From: JAEUIX01 sp046156035
GTDB taxonomy: Bacteria; Planctomycetota; Phycisphaerae; Phycisphaerales; UBA1924
Assembly (NCBI GenBank): GCA_046156035.1
Contig: JBJXEW010000016.1
Location: 1 to 64,000 of the forward strand
Length of the DNA stretch: 64,000 bases
Direction: 5' to 3'
Numbering within the stretch: position 1 is the stretch's first letter; each line of letters opens with the position of its first letter. Made by a program: the position numbers and the translations under genes. The notes under the pieces were generated by a model, which had not been told where the DNA came from, did not search any database, and saw only the letters and a program-made list of their open reading frames with translations. Positions 53,359-61,894 of this stretch are shown in pieces.

Positions 53359-56300
53359 TTGCCACGCCCACGCCCCCGAATATCGCCAACCCTCGTGCTC
53401 GCCGTCGCCGCCGGCGGCTTGGTCGCCACATGGCCTGCCCTTGCGCAGCAGCAGGCCTCCACCTCGGCACGCACGCCCGCGGATGCCGGGGCCCGAGTCT
53501 CCGGGCGAGACTTCGGCGGCATCCGCATCGGCGCGACGGAGCAGACGGGCCCGATCCTGTTCGCCGCGTCTCGTGCAGCCGTGTGGACGGAGGAGCCCCC
53601 GATGGGGCCCGAGGTGGGCACCACGATCGGCGGCCCGGTGCAACGCCTGGTGCTGCGGGGCGATGTGCGGGCCACGCTCGGGGTCTACGAGTTCAGCGCC
53701 GCGCGAGCGGTCGTGTGGATCGAGCGGCTGGAGCCGAGCCCCGCGGACCCGAAGGTGTTCCTGCACCAGGTCGCCGTCTACTTTGATCGCGTCGGCGATC
53801 CAACGGGTGCGCCCGGGTCGGGCCAGTCGGGCGATCGTCTCCTCGTCACGGGCCTCGTGCTGGGTGACGTGAAACTCACCGCCGACACACTCGCACGCGG
53901 CAGGCCCACAGGCGGCACGCCCGCGGCCGATGCCGAATCCGCATTCCTGAATGAAGGCGAGCGACGGCTCGCCAGATTGGTGGAAGACCTGCTCGCACCG
54001 GAGGGGGCCGCCGCGGAACCTCCGAGCGGGCCCCCGCCCCTCACGCCGGGTTCGGGCGTGATCGTGCCCGCACCGGGCACGGGCCCCGTGCTCCCGGGCC
54101 AGAGCCGCCCCTTCGAGCCCAACTCGCTGCTTGGGCAGGAAGCCGCGCGAGGCCGCACGCAGGAGCGACAGCCCCGCGTAGAACTCTCGCCCACGCGCAC
54201 CGACCCGTTGTTCACCCGCGAGGGGCTCGTCACGTTCGCCGCGGGCGAACCCACGCTCGTCGCTGGCGGGGAGCAGGGCGGCGAGAACGCCATTCTCATC
54301 ACCGGCGGCGTGATCGTGCAATACACCGATGCCCGCCGCGACCGCACCCTCCAGATTTCCGCCGAGCGGGCCGTGGCCTTTCTTGAGGGCGGACCCATCG
54401 CCGATCTGCTGCGCGCACCGGCCGACAAGGTGCGCGGCATCTATCTCGAGGGCGAGGTCGTCGCCACCGACGGCACCTACACGCTCCGCGGGCCCCAGGT
54501 GTACTACGACCTGCAGGCCAACCGCGCCATCGTGGTGGACGCGGTCTTCTGGACCTACGACCAGCGCAAGAGCATGCCGCTCTACGTGCGCGCCAAGACC
54601 CTCATGCAGACCGCGGCCAACCAGGTGCGCGGCGAGGGGGTCACGCTCGCCAACTCCAGTTTCTTCACGCCCCACCTCTCGCTGGGCGCCAAAACGCTGA
54701 CGGTGACTCGCCAGCAGAGCGCCGACGGCGGAGGAGCCGTGAGCAGCACCTACGTCCAGGGCGAGGACCTTACGCTCCGCGCCGGAACGCTCCCCTTCTT
54801 CTACTTCCCCAGTTTCGAGGGCAACCTCGAGAACTTCCCGCTGCGAGACCTGCGCGTGGAGAACTCCTCCACCTCGGGCGCGGCCATCAAGACCAGTTTC
54901 GACGTCTTCGGCCTCCTGGGGATCACGCCGCCCGCCAACACCCGCGCCGACCTGCTCATCGACGGCTACACCAAGCGCGGCATCGGCATCGGCACCGTCG
55001 GCACCTACGCCCTGCCGGACCTGCGCGGCGATTTTCTGGCCTACATCGTCCCCGACGACAAGGGCACCGACCAACTCACCACCGGCGTCGAACGCGAGAA
55101 GTTCGGCGAGACCCGCGGGGCATTCGTGGCCGACGGCGTGCTGAGCCTCAGTGATCACTGGATGCTCTTCCTCGAAGGCTCCTACATCTCCGACACGAAC
55201 TTCATCGACGCGTACTACGAACCGCTGGCCGAGACACGCCGGGAGTTCACCAACGCCGCGGACCTGCGCTACCGCTCCGGCAACCAGGCCTTCGGCGTGC
55301 TCGCCAAGGGGTCGCTGAACGAGTTCACACCCAACGAGTACCTCCTGCAGAGCCAGGGCTACACCGTTGACAAAATGCCCGAGGTGAGTTTCATCAGCAT
55401 CGCCGATGATCTCTTTGCCGGCTGGGCACCCGGGCTCGTGAGTTGGAGCAGCGAGTATCGCCTCAGCCGCATGGAGTTCAGCCTCGAAGACCGCACACCC
55501 TTCGACGTGGGCCTGGAGAGCAACGCCCTGGCCCAGAGCGTCTTCGGCCTCAACGCGGGCGACAACATCGGCCGTGAGTTGCTCAACGATGGCTACGTCG
55601 ACGAGAGCGTTCACCGCTTCGACACGCGTCAGGAACTCTCCAGCACCTTCACCCTGGGTCCCGTCACCATCACGCCGTTTGTCGTCGCGCGAGCCACGGC
55701 CTACGACAACGACTTCCAGCAGTTCCGGGCCGCCACCGACCCCGCCAACGACGACCAACTCCGCCTCTGGTATGCGGGCGGCGTCACCGCCTCCACGAGC
55801 ATCCAGCACGTGGACAACAACGTGGAGAACCGATTCTTCGACCTCCACCGCGCGCGCCACATCTTCGAGCCCTCGATCACCGCCTGGTCCGCGGGCACCA
55901 ACATCAAGCAGAGCCTGCTCCCCGTCTACGACGAGGCCGTCGAGAGCCTCGCCGAAGGTTCCGCCGCCCGCTTCAGTTTCGCCAACACCTTCCAGACGCA
56001 GCGCGGCGGCGAGGGCCGCTGGCGCACCGTCGATTTCCTCAGGATCGACCCCTCGCTCCAGTTCGCCACCAGCGACACCGACCGCGAGTCGCCCCTCAAA
56101 CGCTTCTTCGACTACCGCCCGGAATACTCGCAACTCGGCGACGCCTTCAACCTCGACGTGGCCTGGCAGACCACCGACGCCGCGGCGATCACGTTCAGCC
56201 AGATCTACGACCTCGATGTCCACCAAGCGCAGCGCACCAGCACCGGCCTGGTCTTCGATCATTCCGCCGACTTCCGCAGTTTCGTGGAGATGCACTATCT

Positions 56301-56631
56301 GCACCCGCGCGAGTCCACCTTCGTCTCCTTCGGCGGTCAGTACCGACTGACGCGGAAGTACACGGTGGAGGTGGGCGCAACCTACGACGTGGACGCGACG
56401 GACTTCCAGGAACTCTCCACGCGCCTCACCCGTGAGTTCCCCTCGTTCGTCGTTGCCGTCAAACTCCGCTACAACAGCCTCACCGACGAGGTCAGCCTGG
56501 GCTTCATCCTCTCCCCTCAGGTCCGAGACACACGCCGCGACCAACTCCGCCGCCTCGGACGCGACCAGATCAGCGACACGCCCGCCGATGGCTCGGGCTC
56601 CGGAGGAGCCGACGGGGGCTTCTTCCCATGA
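53359..56631 (+). CDS. LptD-like outer-membrane LPS-assembly/OstA protein
   Basis: 1090 residues. A TTG start with a GGAGG site gives signal peptide PRISPTLVLAVAAGGLVATWPALA, cleaved near ALA-QQQ. The N-terminal third has OstA/LptA-type beta repeats: LQISAERAVAFLEGG, GIYLEGEVVATDGTYTLRGP and VYYDLQANRAIVVDAVFWTY. The C-terminal two thirds are alternating beta strands rich in aromatic residues, with RFDTRQELSSTFTLGPVTI and YDVDATDFQELSTRLT, like the LptD barrel. It suggests an LPS-type outer membrane. Conserved LptD cysteines are absent. An open frame upstream (to 53239) is not used, since it crosses the tRNA terminator. It overlaps argJ by 4 bases. Confidence 0.75.
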   Translation: MPRPRPRISPTLVLAVAAGGLVATWPALAQQQASTSARTPADAGARVSGRDFGGIRIGATEQTGPILFAASRAAVWTEEPPMGPEVGTTIGGPVQRLVLRGDVRATLGVYEFSAARAVVWIERLEPSPADPKVFLHQVAVYFDRVGDPTGAPGSGQSGDRLLVTGLVLGDVKLTADTLARGRPTGGTPAADAESAFLNEGERRLARLVEDLLAPEGAAAEPPSGPPPLTPGSGVIVPAPGTGPVLPGQSRPFEPNSLLGQEAARGRTQERQPRVELSPTRTDPLFTREGLVTFAAGEPTLVAGGEQGGENAILITGGVIVQYTDARRDRTLQISAERAVAFLEGGPIADLLRAPADKVRGIYLEGEVVATDGTYTLRGPQVYYDLQANRAIVVDAVFWTYDQRKSMPLYVRAKTLMQTAANQVRGEGVTLANSSFFTPHLSLGAKTLTVTRQQSADGGGAVSSTYVQGEDLTLRAGTLPFFYFPSFEGNLENFPLRDLRVENSSTSGAAIKTSFDVFGLLGITPPANTRADLLIDGYTKRGIGIGTVGTYALPDLRGDFLAYIVPDDKGTDQLTTGVEREKFGETRGAFVADGVLSLSDHWMLFLEGSYISDTNFIDAYYEPLAETRREFTNAADLRYRSGNQAFGVLAKGSLNEFTPNEYLLQSQGYTVDKMPEVSFISIADDLFAGWAPGLVSWSSEYRLSRMEFSLEDRTPFDVGLESNALAQSVFGLNAGDNIGRELLNDGYVDESVHRFDTRQELSSTFTLGPVTITPFVVARATAYDNDFQQFRAATDPANDDQLRLWYAGGVTASTSIQHVDNNVENRFFDLHRARHIFEPSITAWSAGTNIKQSLLPVYDEAVESLAEGSAARFSFANTFQTQRGGEGRWRTVDFLRIDPSLQFATSDTDRESPLKRFFDYRPEYSQLGDAFNLDVAWQTTDAAAITFSQIYDLDVHQAQRTSTGLVFDHSADFRSFVEMHYLHPRESTFVSFGGQYRLTRKYTVEVGATYDVDATDFQELSTRLTREFPSFVVAVKLRYNSLTDEVSLGFILSPQVRDTRRDQLRRLGRDQISDTPADGSGSGGADGGFFP

Positions 56632-57902
56632 GCATCACACGCCCGAAGGGATTCGTCGCGGCGGGCGTGAAGGCCGGCATCAAGCCCAGCGGCAAGCCCG
56701 ACCTTGCCCTCATCGTGCGCACCGCCCCCGACGGGCCCGGCGCGGCCTTCGCCGCAACCTTCACCACCAACGTGATCGTCGGGGCACCCATCGAGATCGC
56801 CCTCGGCCAACGGGCCGCGGCCCTTGCGGCCCGCGTGAATGCCAGCGGCGCAGTGCACGCGGTGAAGGCCTTCCTCATCAACGCGGGCAACTCCAACTCG
56901 GCCACGGGCCAGCAGGGCGTGCGTGATGCCCACGAGTGCATGGCCGCTCTGGCCACAGCCCTCAACTGCGAACGCGACCGCGTGATGCCCAGTTCCACGG
57001 GCGTCATCGGCCGCCTGCTCCCCACCGCGAAAATCGTGGACGCGGTCCCGGCGCTCGTGCAGGCTTTGGCGAGCGGGCCGCAGGCCGATGCCAGCGCCGC
57101 GGCCGCCATCATGACCACCGACCTCGTTCCCAAGGCCGCGTTCGCAGAGGTCGTGATCGGCGGCGCCAAGGTGAGCATCGGCGCAATCGCCAAGGGCAGC
57201 GGCATGATCGCCCCACGCCTGGATTCCGCCAGCGGCCCGCCGCCCCCAAGCGCCACCATGCTCGCGTTCATCACCACCGATGCCGCGATTGATTCGCCCA
57301 CGCTCCAGACCGCGCTCGACGCGGCTTGCGGCGCCAGTTTCAACCGCATCAGTGTGGACAACCACCCCTCGTGCAGCGACACCGCCGCCATCTTGTCCAG
57401 CGGCCTTGTCGGTCCACCTATCCGCGCCAGCACGCGAGAGTTTGCGGCCTTCGCCGCTGCGTTGCAGGCCCTGTGCGAAGACCTCGCCGAGCAGATCGTG
57501 ACCGACGGAGAAGGCGCGACCCGCACGTTCCGCGTGGTGGTCGAGGGCGCGGCCACCGATGCCGATGCCGAGCGCATGGCCCGCGAAGTCGTGAACTCGC
57601 CGTTGGTCAAGTGCGCCATCCATGGCCGAGACCCCAACTGGGGCCGCATCGTCACGGCCGCGGGCAACGCCGGCGTGCGATTCGATCCCTTGCAGGCATC
57701 GCTCGCCATCGGCCCCGTCGTCGTCTATCGCTCAGGGGTGCCACTGCCCGAGGCCCTCGTTGATCCGCGCCTGCCTGTGGCCATGGCCAGCAAGCGTGTG
57801 GACTGCGTGCTGCGTGTCGGCACCGGCCCCGGCCGCGCATGGATGATCGGCTGCGACCTGAGCGCCCAGTACGTGAGCATCAACGCGGACTACACGACGT
57901 AG
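56628..57902 (+). CDS. argJ: Bifunctional ornithine acetyltransferase/N-acetylglutamate synthase
   Basis: Arginine biosynthesis, acetyl recycling from N-acetylornithine to glutamate. 424 residues with the self-cleavage site intact: SATMLAF, with nucleophilic Thr at about residue 210. GNSNSATGQQG, GVIGRLLP, and the C-terminal CAIHGRDPNWGRIVTAAGNAGV are all family hallmarks. It is cleaved into two chains. It overlaps the LptD-like stop (ATGA). No other arg gene is nearby, so it is separated from its pathway. Confidence 0.95.
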   Translation: MSITRPKGFVAAGVKAGIKPSGKPDLALIVRTAPDGPGAAFAATFTTNVIVGAPIEIALGQRAAALAARVNASGAVHAVKAFLINAGNSNSATGQQGVRDAHECMAALATALNCERDRVMPSSTGVIGRLLPTAKIVDAVPALVQALASGPQADASAAAAIMTTDLVPKAAFAEVVIGGAKVSIGAIAKGSGMIAPRLDSASGPPPPSATMLAFITTDAAIDSPTLQTALDAACGASFNRISVDNHPSCSDTAAILSSGLVGPPIRASTREFAAFAAALQALCEDLAEQIVTDGEGATRTFRVVVEGAATDADAERMAREVVNSPLVKCAIHGRDPNWGRIVTAAGNAGVRFDPLQASLAIGPVVVYRSGVPLPEALVDPRLPVAMASKRVDCVLRVGTGPGRAWMIGCDLSAQYVSINADYTT

Positions 57903-57932
57903 TGAAGGCACGAAGGGACGAAGGCACAGGGG
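57903..57932. repeat. GGCACGAAGG-type repeat after argJ
   Basis: It reads GTGAAGGCACGAAGG then GACGAAGGCACAGG, in the short gap between argJ and the HMG-CoA lyase start. Confidence 0.6.
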
Positions 57933-57976
57933 CCCGGAGAATGGCGCTGCCGCCCGCTGGTTCTACGATCCCGAGA

Positions 57977-59503
57977 ATGCCCGACCGTGTCCGCATCACC
58001 GACGTCTCGCCGCGAGACGGCCTGCAGAACGAGGCCGGCGTGATCGCCACGGCGGACAAGGTCCGCCTGATCGAACTGCTCGCACGGACGGGTGTGGATG
58101 AAATCGAAGCGACCAGTTTCGTCAGCCCCAAGTGGGTGCCGCAACTGGCGGACGCGGCTGAGGTGGTGAGGGGGCTGGCGGCACTTGTACGCGGCGGCCC
58201 TTACTCCCCCTCCCAGAGGGAGGGGGCAGGGGGGTGGGCAGACAGGCATCAGGAACCCTCTGGGGGTCAGGCACCTGCCTCGCTCGATCCCCCACCACGC
58301 TGGCAACCTCCACTCAAGAAGCAGACCACGCTTGGGCAAGCCAAGGCGCTCCGCCGCGCCGCGACAGGCCCCGAGAAGGCGCTCTGGGAGGTGCTCCGGC
58401 AACGCGAGTGGATGGGCGCAAAGTTCAGACGACAGCATCCATTTGGCCCTTTCATCCTCGATTTTTTCTGCCAGGACAAACTCCTTGCCGTGGAGGTTGA
58501 CGGCCAGACACATCGAGGTGCCATCCGAAAGAGTGAAGATGCGCAGCGCGACCTGTTCATCCGGTCATGGGGCGTCGAGGTTTTGCGGTTCACGAACAAC
58601 GATGTCCTGGGTTCGCCCAGCGGCGTAGCGGCCAGAATCCGCGATGTCCTGCGCGTGCGACCCTCGCTGGGTACCACCAAGCCCCTGCCGCCCACCCCCC
58701 ACCCCCTCCCTCTGGGAGGGGGCTTCGATCCATCAGCCCATCTGCATGGCCCTCCAATCCCCCTCCTCTCCGCCCTCGTCCCCAACGAGCGAGGCCTGGA
58801 CACCTGCCTCGCCGCCAACGCCGCGGCTGGCGGCCCGCTCCTCGGCAAAGTCTCCGTCTTCACCGCCGCGTCCGAGACTTTCTCCCGCAAGAACACCAAC
58901 GCATCCATCGCTGAGACCATCGAGCGTTTCAAGCCCGTCATCAGCCGCGCCCACGAAGCCGCCCTGCTCGTGCGCGGCTACCTCTCCTGCATCATCCGCT
59001 GCCCCTTCGAGGGCGACATCGCCCCCGGCGCGGTCGCCGAGTGCAGCGGCCGCCTCCTCGAACTGGGCGTGGATGAACTCGACCTGGGCGACACCATCGG
59101 CGCGGGCACACCCGAAACCGTGCGGGTGATGCTCGACGCGGTGAGCCGCGTCTGCCCGCTCAACGGCTCGCGCGTGCCCCTCACGCTGCACCTGCACGAC
59201 ACGTTCGGCCAAGCCGCGGCGTGCGTGCTTGCCGCGCTCGATATGGGCGTGCGTTCCTTCGACGGCTCCGCTGCGGGCCTCGGCGGGTGCCCCTACGCCA
59301 GCACCACGAAGCCCGACGGCACGGTGCAGCGCGCCCCCGGCAACATCAGCACCGAGTTGCTCGTGCGCACCATTCACTCCGCCGGCTACACCACCGGCGT
59401 GGACCTCGCCGCGCTCGACGAGGCCGCCGCATTCGCACGCCAGATCGTGGCCACGGCCCGCGCCGCCGCTCGGCCCGGGCCTGCTACCGGAGGTCCCGCA
59501 TGA
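57977..59503 (+). CDS. mvaB: Hydroxymethylglutaryl-CoA lyase interrupted in frame by a DUF559 domain
   Basis: Cleaves HMG-CoA to acetoacetate and acetyl-CoA (leucine breakdown). 508 residues instead of the usual about 300. The N-terminal part has VSPRDGLQNE (R13, D14) and SFVSPKWVPQLADA. Foreign sequence runs from about residue 72 to 264. The lyase then resumes at SALVPNERGL and carries LHLHDTFGQ (H405, H407) and GGCPYA (C438). Every known catalytic and metal residue is thus present. The insert contains a full DUF559 endonuclease-fold domain flanked by repeat-encoded linkers. A 9-residue extension also lies between C438 and the GN motif. ATG at 57977 is the family start; 57941 is an alternative. 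It is coupled to the following hydratase by ATGA. Confidence 0.9.
   Translation: MPDRVRITDVSPRDGLQNEAGVIATADKVRLIELLARTGVDEIEATSFVSPKWVPQLADAAEVVRGLAALVRGGPYSPSQREGAGGWADRHQEPSGGQAPASLDPPPRWQPPLKKQTTLGQAKALRRAATGPEKALWEVLRQREWMGAKFRRQHPFGPFILDFFCQDKLLAVEVDGQTHRGAIRKSEDAQRDLFIRSWGVEVLRFTNNDVLGSPSGVAARIRDVLRVRPSLGTTKPLPPTPHPLPLGGGFDPSAHLHGPPIPLLSALVPNERGLDTCLAANAAAGGPLLGKVSVFTAASETFSRKNTNASIAETIERFKPVISRAHEAALLVRGYLSCIIRCPFEGDIAPGAVAECSGRLLELGVDELDLGDTIGAGTPETVRVMLDAVSRVCPLNGSRVPLTLHLHDTFGQAAACVLAALDMGVRSFDGSAAGLGGCPYASTTKPDGTVQRAPGNISTELLVRTIHSAGYTTGVDLAALDEAAAFARQIVATARAAARPGPATGGPA
58201..58241. repeat. Left inverted-repeat arm of the DUF559 element
   Basis: A 21-bp palindrome at 58206-58226 (CCCCCTCCC-AGA-GGGAGGGGG) is followed by CAGGGGGGTGGGCAG. 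It encodes SPSQREGAGGW in the lyase frame. Confidence 0.85.
58325..58657 (+). other. DUF559 (Vsr-like endonuclease-fold) domain coding segment
   Basis: Residues about 117-227 of the lyase product. It carries GPEKALWEVLRQREWMGAKF, then FRRQHPFGPFILDFFC (E133, D162), LAVEVDGQTH (E173, D175, H179), RDLFIRSWGVEVLRFTNNDV, in the canonical DUF559 order. The acidic and His residues of the predicted PD-(D/E)xK-like site look intact, so the domain may be an active nuclease. It has no start codon of its own that would make a clean protein; it is read as part of the lyase. Confidence 0.88.
58685..58723. repeat. Right inverted-repeat arm of the DUF559 element
   Basis: CTGCCGCCCACCCCCCAC is followed by the palindrome at 58702-58722 (CCCCCTCCC-TCT-GGGAGGGGG). 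It is close to the reverse complement of the left arm over about 37 bases. Confidence 0.85.
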
Positions 59504-60246
59504 TCATGGCGGGCGGCATCGCCACCATCACGCTCGACCGGCCCGAGCGGCGCAACGCGCTCACCCCCGACATCCTCGTCGCCCTATGCCGCGAGATCGG
59601 CCACGTGCGCACGCTGGCCGGGCCTGGCGACGACGAATGCCGCGTACTGCTGCTGCGCGGCTCGGGCAAGGTCTTCTGCTCCGGCTTCGATCTTGACCTC
59701 TGCCGCGACCATCCCGGCGGCTCGGTCATGCGGGCCCTGCTCAGCGGCCTCGCGGCCGCGGTCGCCTCCCTGCGTTCGTGTGATGTGCCCGTCGTCGTAG
59801 CCGCGCAGGGAGCCGCGATTGCCGGCGGGTGTGCCCTGCTCGGCGGCGCAGACTTTGTCGTGGCCGACACGAATGCCAAGTTCGGTTATCCCGTGGTCAG
59901 GCTCGGTGTCTCCCCCGCGGTCTCCATTCCGTTTCTCCGCCACGCCATCGGCGACGGCCCGGCCCGCGCACGCACGCTCGACACGGCCCTGATGGACGGG
60001 GCCGCCGCGCACGCACTGGGCCTGGTCTCCGACCTTGTGAGCACGCCCGATCAAGTGCTCCCCGCGGCCCAAGCCATTGCGGCCCTGTTGGCCGCCAAGC
60101 CTCGCCTCGGGCTGACCGCAACCCGCCTCTGGCTGGATGAACTCGCCCTCACCGATGCCAAGCGCGGCCTCGCCGCGTCGCTCGCCCTCACCGGCGGCGA
60201 AGAAGAACGCCGCCTGCTCCCCCAAGTCTGGAGTACACGCCCGTGA
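59500..60246 (+). CDS. Enoyl-CoA hydratase/isomerase family protein
   Basis: 248-residue crotonase-fold protein. It has ITLDRPERRNALT near the N-terminus, the oxyanion segment KVFCSGFDLDL, and AAQGAAIAGGCALLGGADFVVADT. The second catalytic acid region reads PVVRLGVSPAVSIPF, where the family usually has a Glu (PEVxLG), so hydratase activity is doubtful. It overlaps the HMG-CoA lyase stop by ATGA and has a GGAGG site. The methylglutaconyl-CoA hydratase step would fit this position, but the next gene is the better candidate. Confidence 0.85.
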   Translation: MIMAGGIATITLDRPERRNALTPDILVALCREIGHVRTLAGPGDDECRVLLLRGSGKVFCSGFDLDLCRDHPGGSVMRALLSGLAAAVASLRSCDVPVVVAAQGAAIAGGCALLGGADFVVADTNAKFGYPVVRLGVSPAVSIPFLRHAIGDGPARARTLDTALMDGAAAHALGLVSDLVSTPDQVLPAAQAIAALLAAKPRLGLTATRLWLDELALTDAKRGLAASLALTGGEEERRLLPQVWSTRP

Positions 60247-61007
60247 CCGACCTTGCCACCCTCACACTCGATGGCTCCGTCGCCACGCTCTCGCTGAACC
60301 GGCCCGACGCACGCAACGCGCTCTCGCTCGACCTGCTCGCCGCCCTCCACGCGCGGCTGGACGACCTGGCCCGCGCACCCATTCCCCCCACAGTCCTCAC
60401 GGTCACCGGCACCGGCAAGTCCTTCTGCGCCGGCATGGACCTCAAGGCCGTGCTCGGCGACAACGCCACCGCCCAGCGCCTGCTCATGTCCCTCGCGGAT
60501 TTCACGCTCCGCCTCCGGGCCCTGCCCTGCGTCACCCTCGCCAAGGTCAACGGCGCGGCGATCGGCGGGGGCTGCGGCCTCGCCACCGTTTGCGACCTCG
60601 CCATCACCCACGCCGACAGCAAGATGGGGTTCCCGGAGGTTGATCTGGGCGTCTGCCCCGCCGTGGTGGCCCCGTGGCTGGTGCGCAAGGTCGGTGGCGG
60701 CCGCGCCCGTGCCATCCTGCTCCGCGGCGGCCTCATGTCCGGCCAACACGCCCTGGCGTGCGGAATCGTGAACGAGTGCGTCCCCACACGCGACGAACTC
60801 GATGCCGCTGCGGCCGCAATCGCCACACGCCTGGCCCAGGGCGGCCCCGCCGCGCTGCGGGCGACCAAGGCCCTGCTCAACGAACTCGACGGCTCGAATG
60901 ACGCGGCACTGGTCCGCCGCGGGGCCGAACTCTCGGCCCAGGTGCTGGCCACGCCCGAGGCGCAGGCAACGCTTAGAGCGAAACTGGCCGGGCCGCCCGG
61001 CGGCTGA
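60243..61007 (+). CDS. Enoyl-CoA hydratase (methylglutaconyl-CoA hydratase candidate)
   Basis: 254-residue crotonase-fold enzyme. LSLNRPDARNALSLDLL, KSFCAGMDLKAVL, and NGAAIGGGCGLATVCDLAITHADSKMGFPEVDLGVCPAVV: here the second catalytic position (FPEVDLG) has its glutamate. It starts at GTG 60243 in a GTGA overlap with the previous gene. With HMG-CoA lyase upstream it suggests leucine catabolism. Carboxylase subunits and isovaleryl-CoA dehydrogenase are not in the window. Confidence 0.88.
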   Translation: MTDLATLTLDGSVATLSLNRPDARNALSLDLLAALHARLDDLARAPIPPTVLTVTGTGKSFCAGMDLKAVLGDNATAQRLLMSLADFTLRLRALPCVTLAKVNGAAIGGGCGLATVCDLAITHADSKMGFPEVDLGVCPAVVAPWLVRKVGGGRARAILLRGGLMSGQHALACGIVNECVPTRDELDAAAAAIATRLAQGGPAALRATKALLNELDGSNDAALVRRGAELSAQVLATPEAQATLRAKLAGPPGG

Positions 61008-61689
61008 GTTTCATCACCACCAGCATGGGCCATCCCGCGTGGTTCCCCGCTCGCGGCGCGATGCGGATCAACTCGTCATCCACCGCGTGCTCGCTCAGGT
61101 GCTCGATCGTGAGGCCCGCGGCCACCGCGCCCATGACATAGTCGCTCAGTTGGTTGGGCACGCTGGCCGGCATGGTCTTCACGCCCGTTGCCGGGTCCGT
61201 GAACCGCGCCTGCACACCCCTCAGCATCATAGCCGGGTGCATGATCGTGGCCACCACGAAGCCGCCCGCGTTGGCGGGCTTGGCGATCCGCCCCAGTTCG
61301 CCCATGAGGCCGGGCAGGTCTTTCACGTGGTCAAACACGAGCGCGCAGATCACCCGGTGGAACGAGCCGCCCTCCAGCGGCAGCGGTTTGGTCAGGTCAT
61401 GCTCGATCCATCGCACTCGCTCCGCGCCCACCTTGGCCCGCGCGGCCGTGAGCATGCCCGATGAAAAATCAACCGCCACCACTTCCGCGCCGGCCGCCGC
61501 GTGGCGGAGCGCGTGCCGGCCGGTGCCGCAGCCGATGTCGGCCACGCGCAGGCCCCGCACATCGCCCATGAGGGGCAGCGCCACCCGCTCCTCCAGCGCC
61601 ACCAGCGGGTTGCCATCGGTGTCATAAGTGCCGGCCCAGCGGTCGTAGCCCGCCTGTGTCGAGAGGTGTTGAACGGAATCCGTGGCCAT
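60973..61689 (-). CDS. SAM-dependent methyltransferase (UbiE/Methyltransf_11-like)
   Basis: 238 residues. It has YDRWAGTYDTDGNPLVALEE, motif I VADIGCGTGRHALRHAAAG, VAVDFSSGML, and FHRVICALVFDHVKDL. This arrangement is seen in small-molecule methyltransferases resembling UbiE; substrate unknown. The start at 61689 is used; a second ATG at 61710 would add 7 residues. It converges on the hydratase gene with a 35-base overlap and diverges from the parA-like gene. Confidence 0.82.
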   Translation of the reverse strand: MATDSVQHLSTQAGYDRWAGTYDTDGNPLVALEERVALPLMGDVRGLRVADIGCGTGRHALRHAAAGAEVVAVDFSSGMLTAARAKVGAERVRWIEHDLTKPLPLEGGSFHRVICALVFDHVKDLPGLMGELGRIAKPANAGGFVVATIMHPAMMLRGVQARFTDPATGVKTMPASVPNQLSDYVMGAVAAGLTIEHLSEHAVDDELIRIAPRAGNHAGWPMLVVMKLSRRAARPVSL

Positions 61690-61894
61690 GTCCGGCGAGT
61701 CTACACGCACAGCCCCCGCATGAACTTTGACTCATGCGCCAAGCGAACCCGCCCTCGGCCCGATTTCAAGCACTTTCTGCCGGTGGTCCGATACCTGACT
61801 CAGCGGCCGTTCGGCACGCTCGCCGACCGCGTCATTCGGCACCCGGCTGCCCAAGCCGGCCCCCGTCCGACCCCTTCGACCACGGAGCACCGAC

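Larger units (their letters stand above)
58187..58763 (+). mobile_element. In-frame DUF559 element inside HMG-CoA lyase
   Basis: The insert lies between two stretches of lyase code that remain in one frame. Inverted repeats bound it: left arm 58201-58241 and right arm 58685-58723, each with the same 21-bp palindrome. The interior encodes a DUF559 domain. Where lyase code stops and insert begins is uncertain by a few codons on each side (left about 58187, right 58763). No clear target duplication was seen. Confidence 0.75.

Noticed and set aside
58187..58763. Assembly chimera or frameshift as explanation for the lyase insert
   Set aside because: Both halves stay in one frame across about 190 codons without stops, the flanks are matched inverted repeats, and the same repeat exists elsewhere. 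Still worth a read-level check.
58187..58763. Intein
   Set aside because: No splice-junction Cys/Ser and no terminal His-Asn followed by Cys/Ser/Thr at the boundaries; no HINT-domain motifs.
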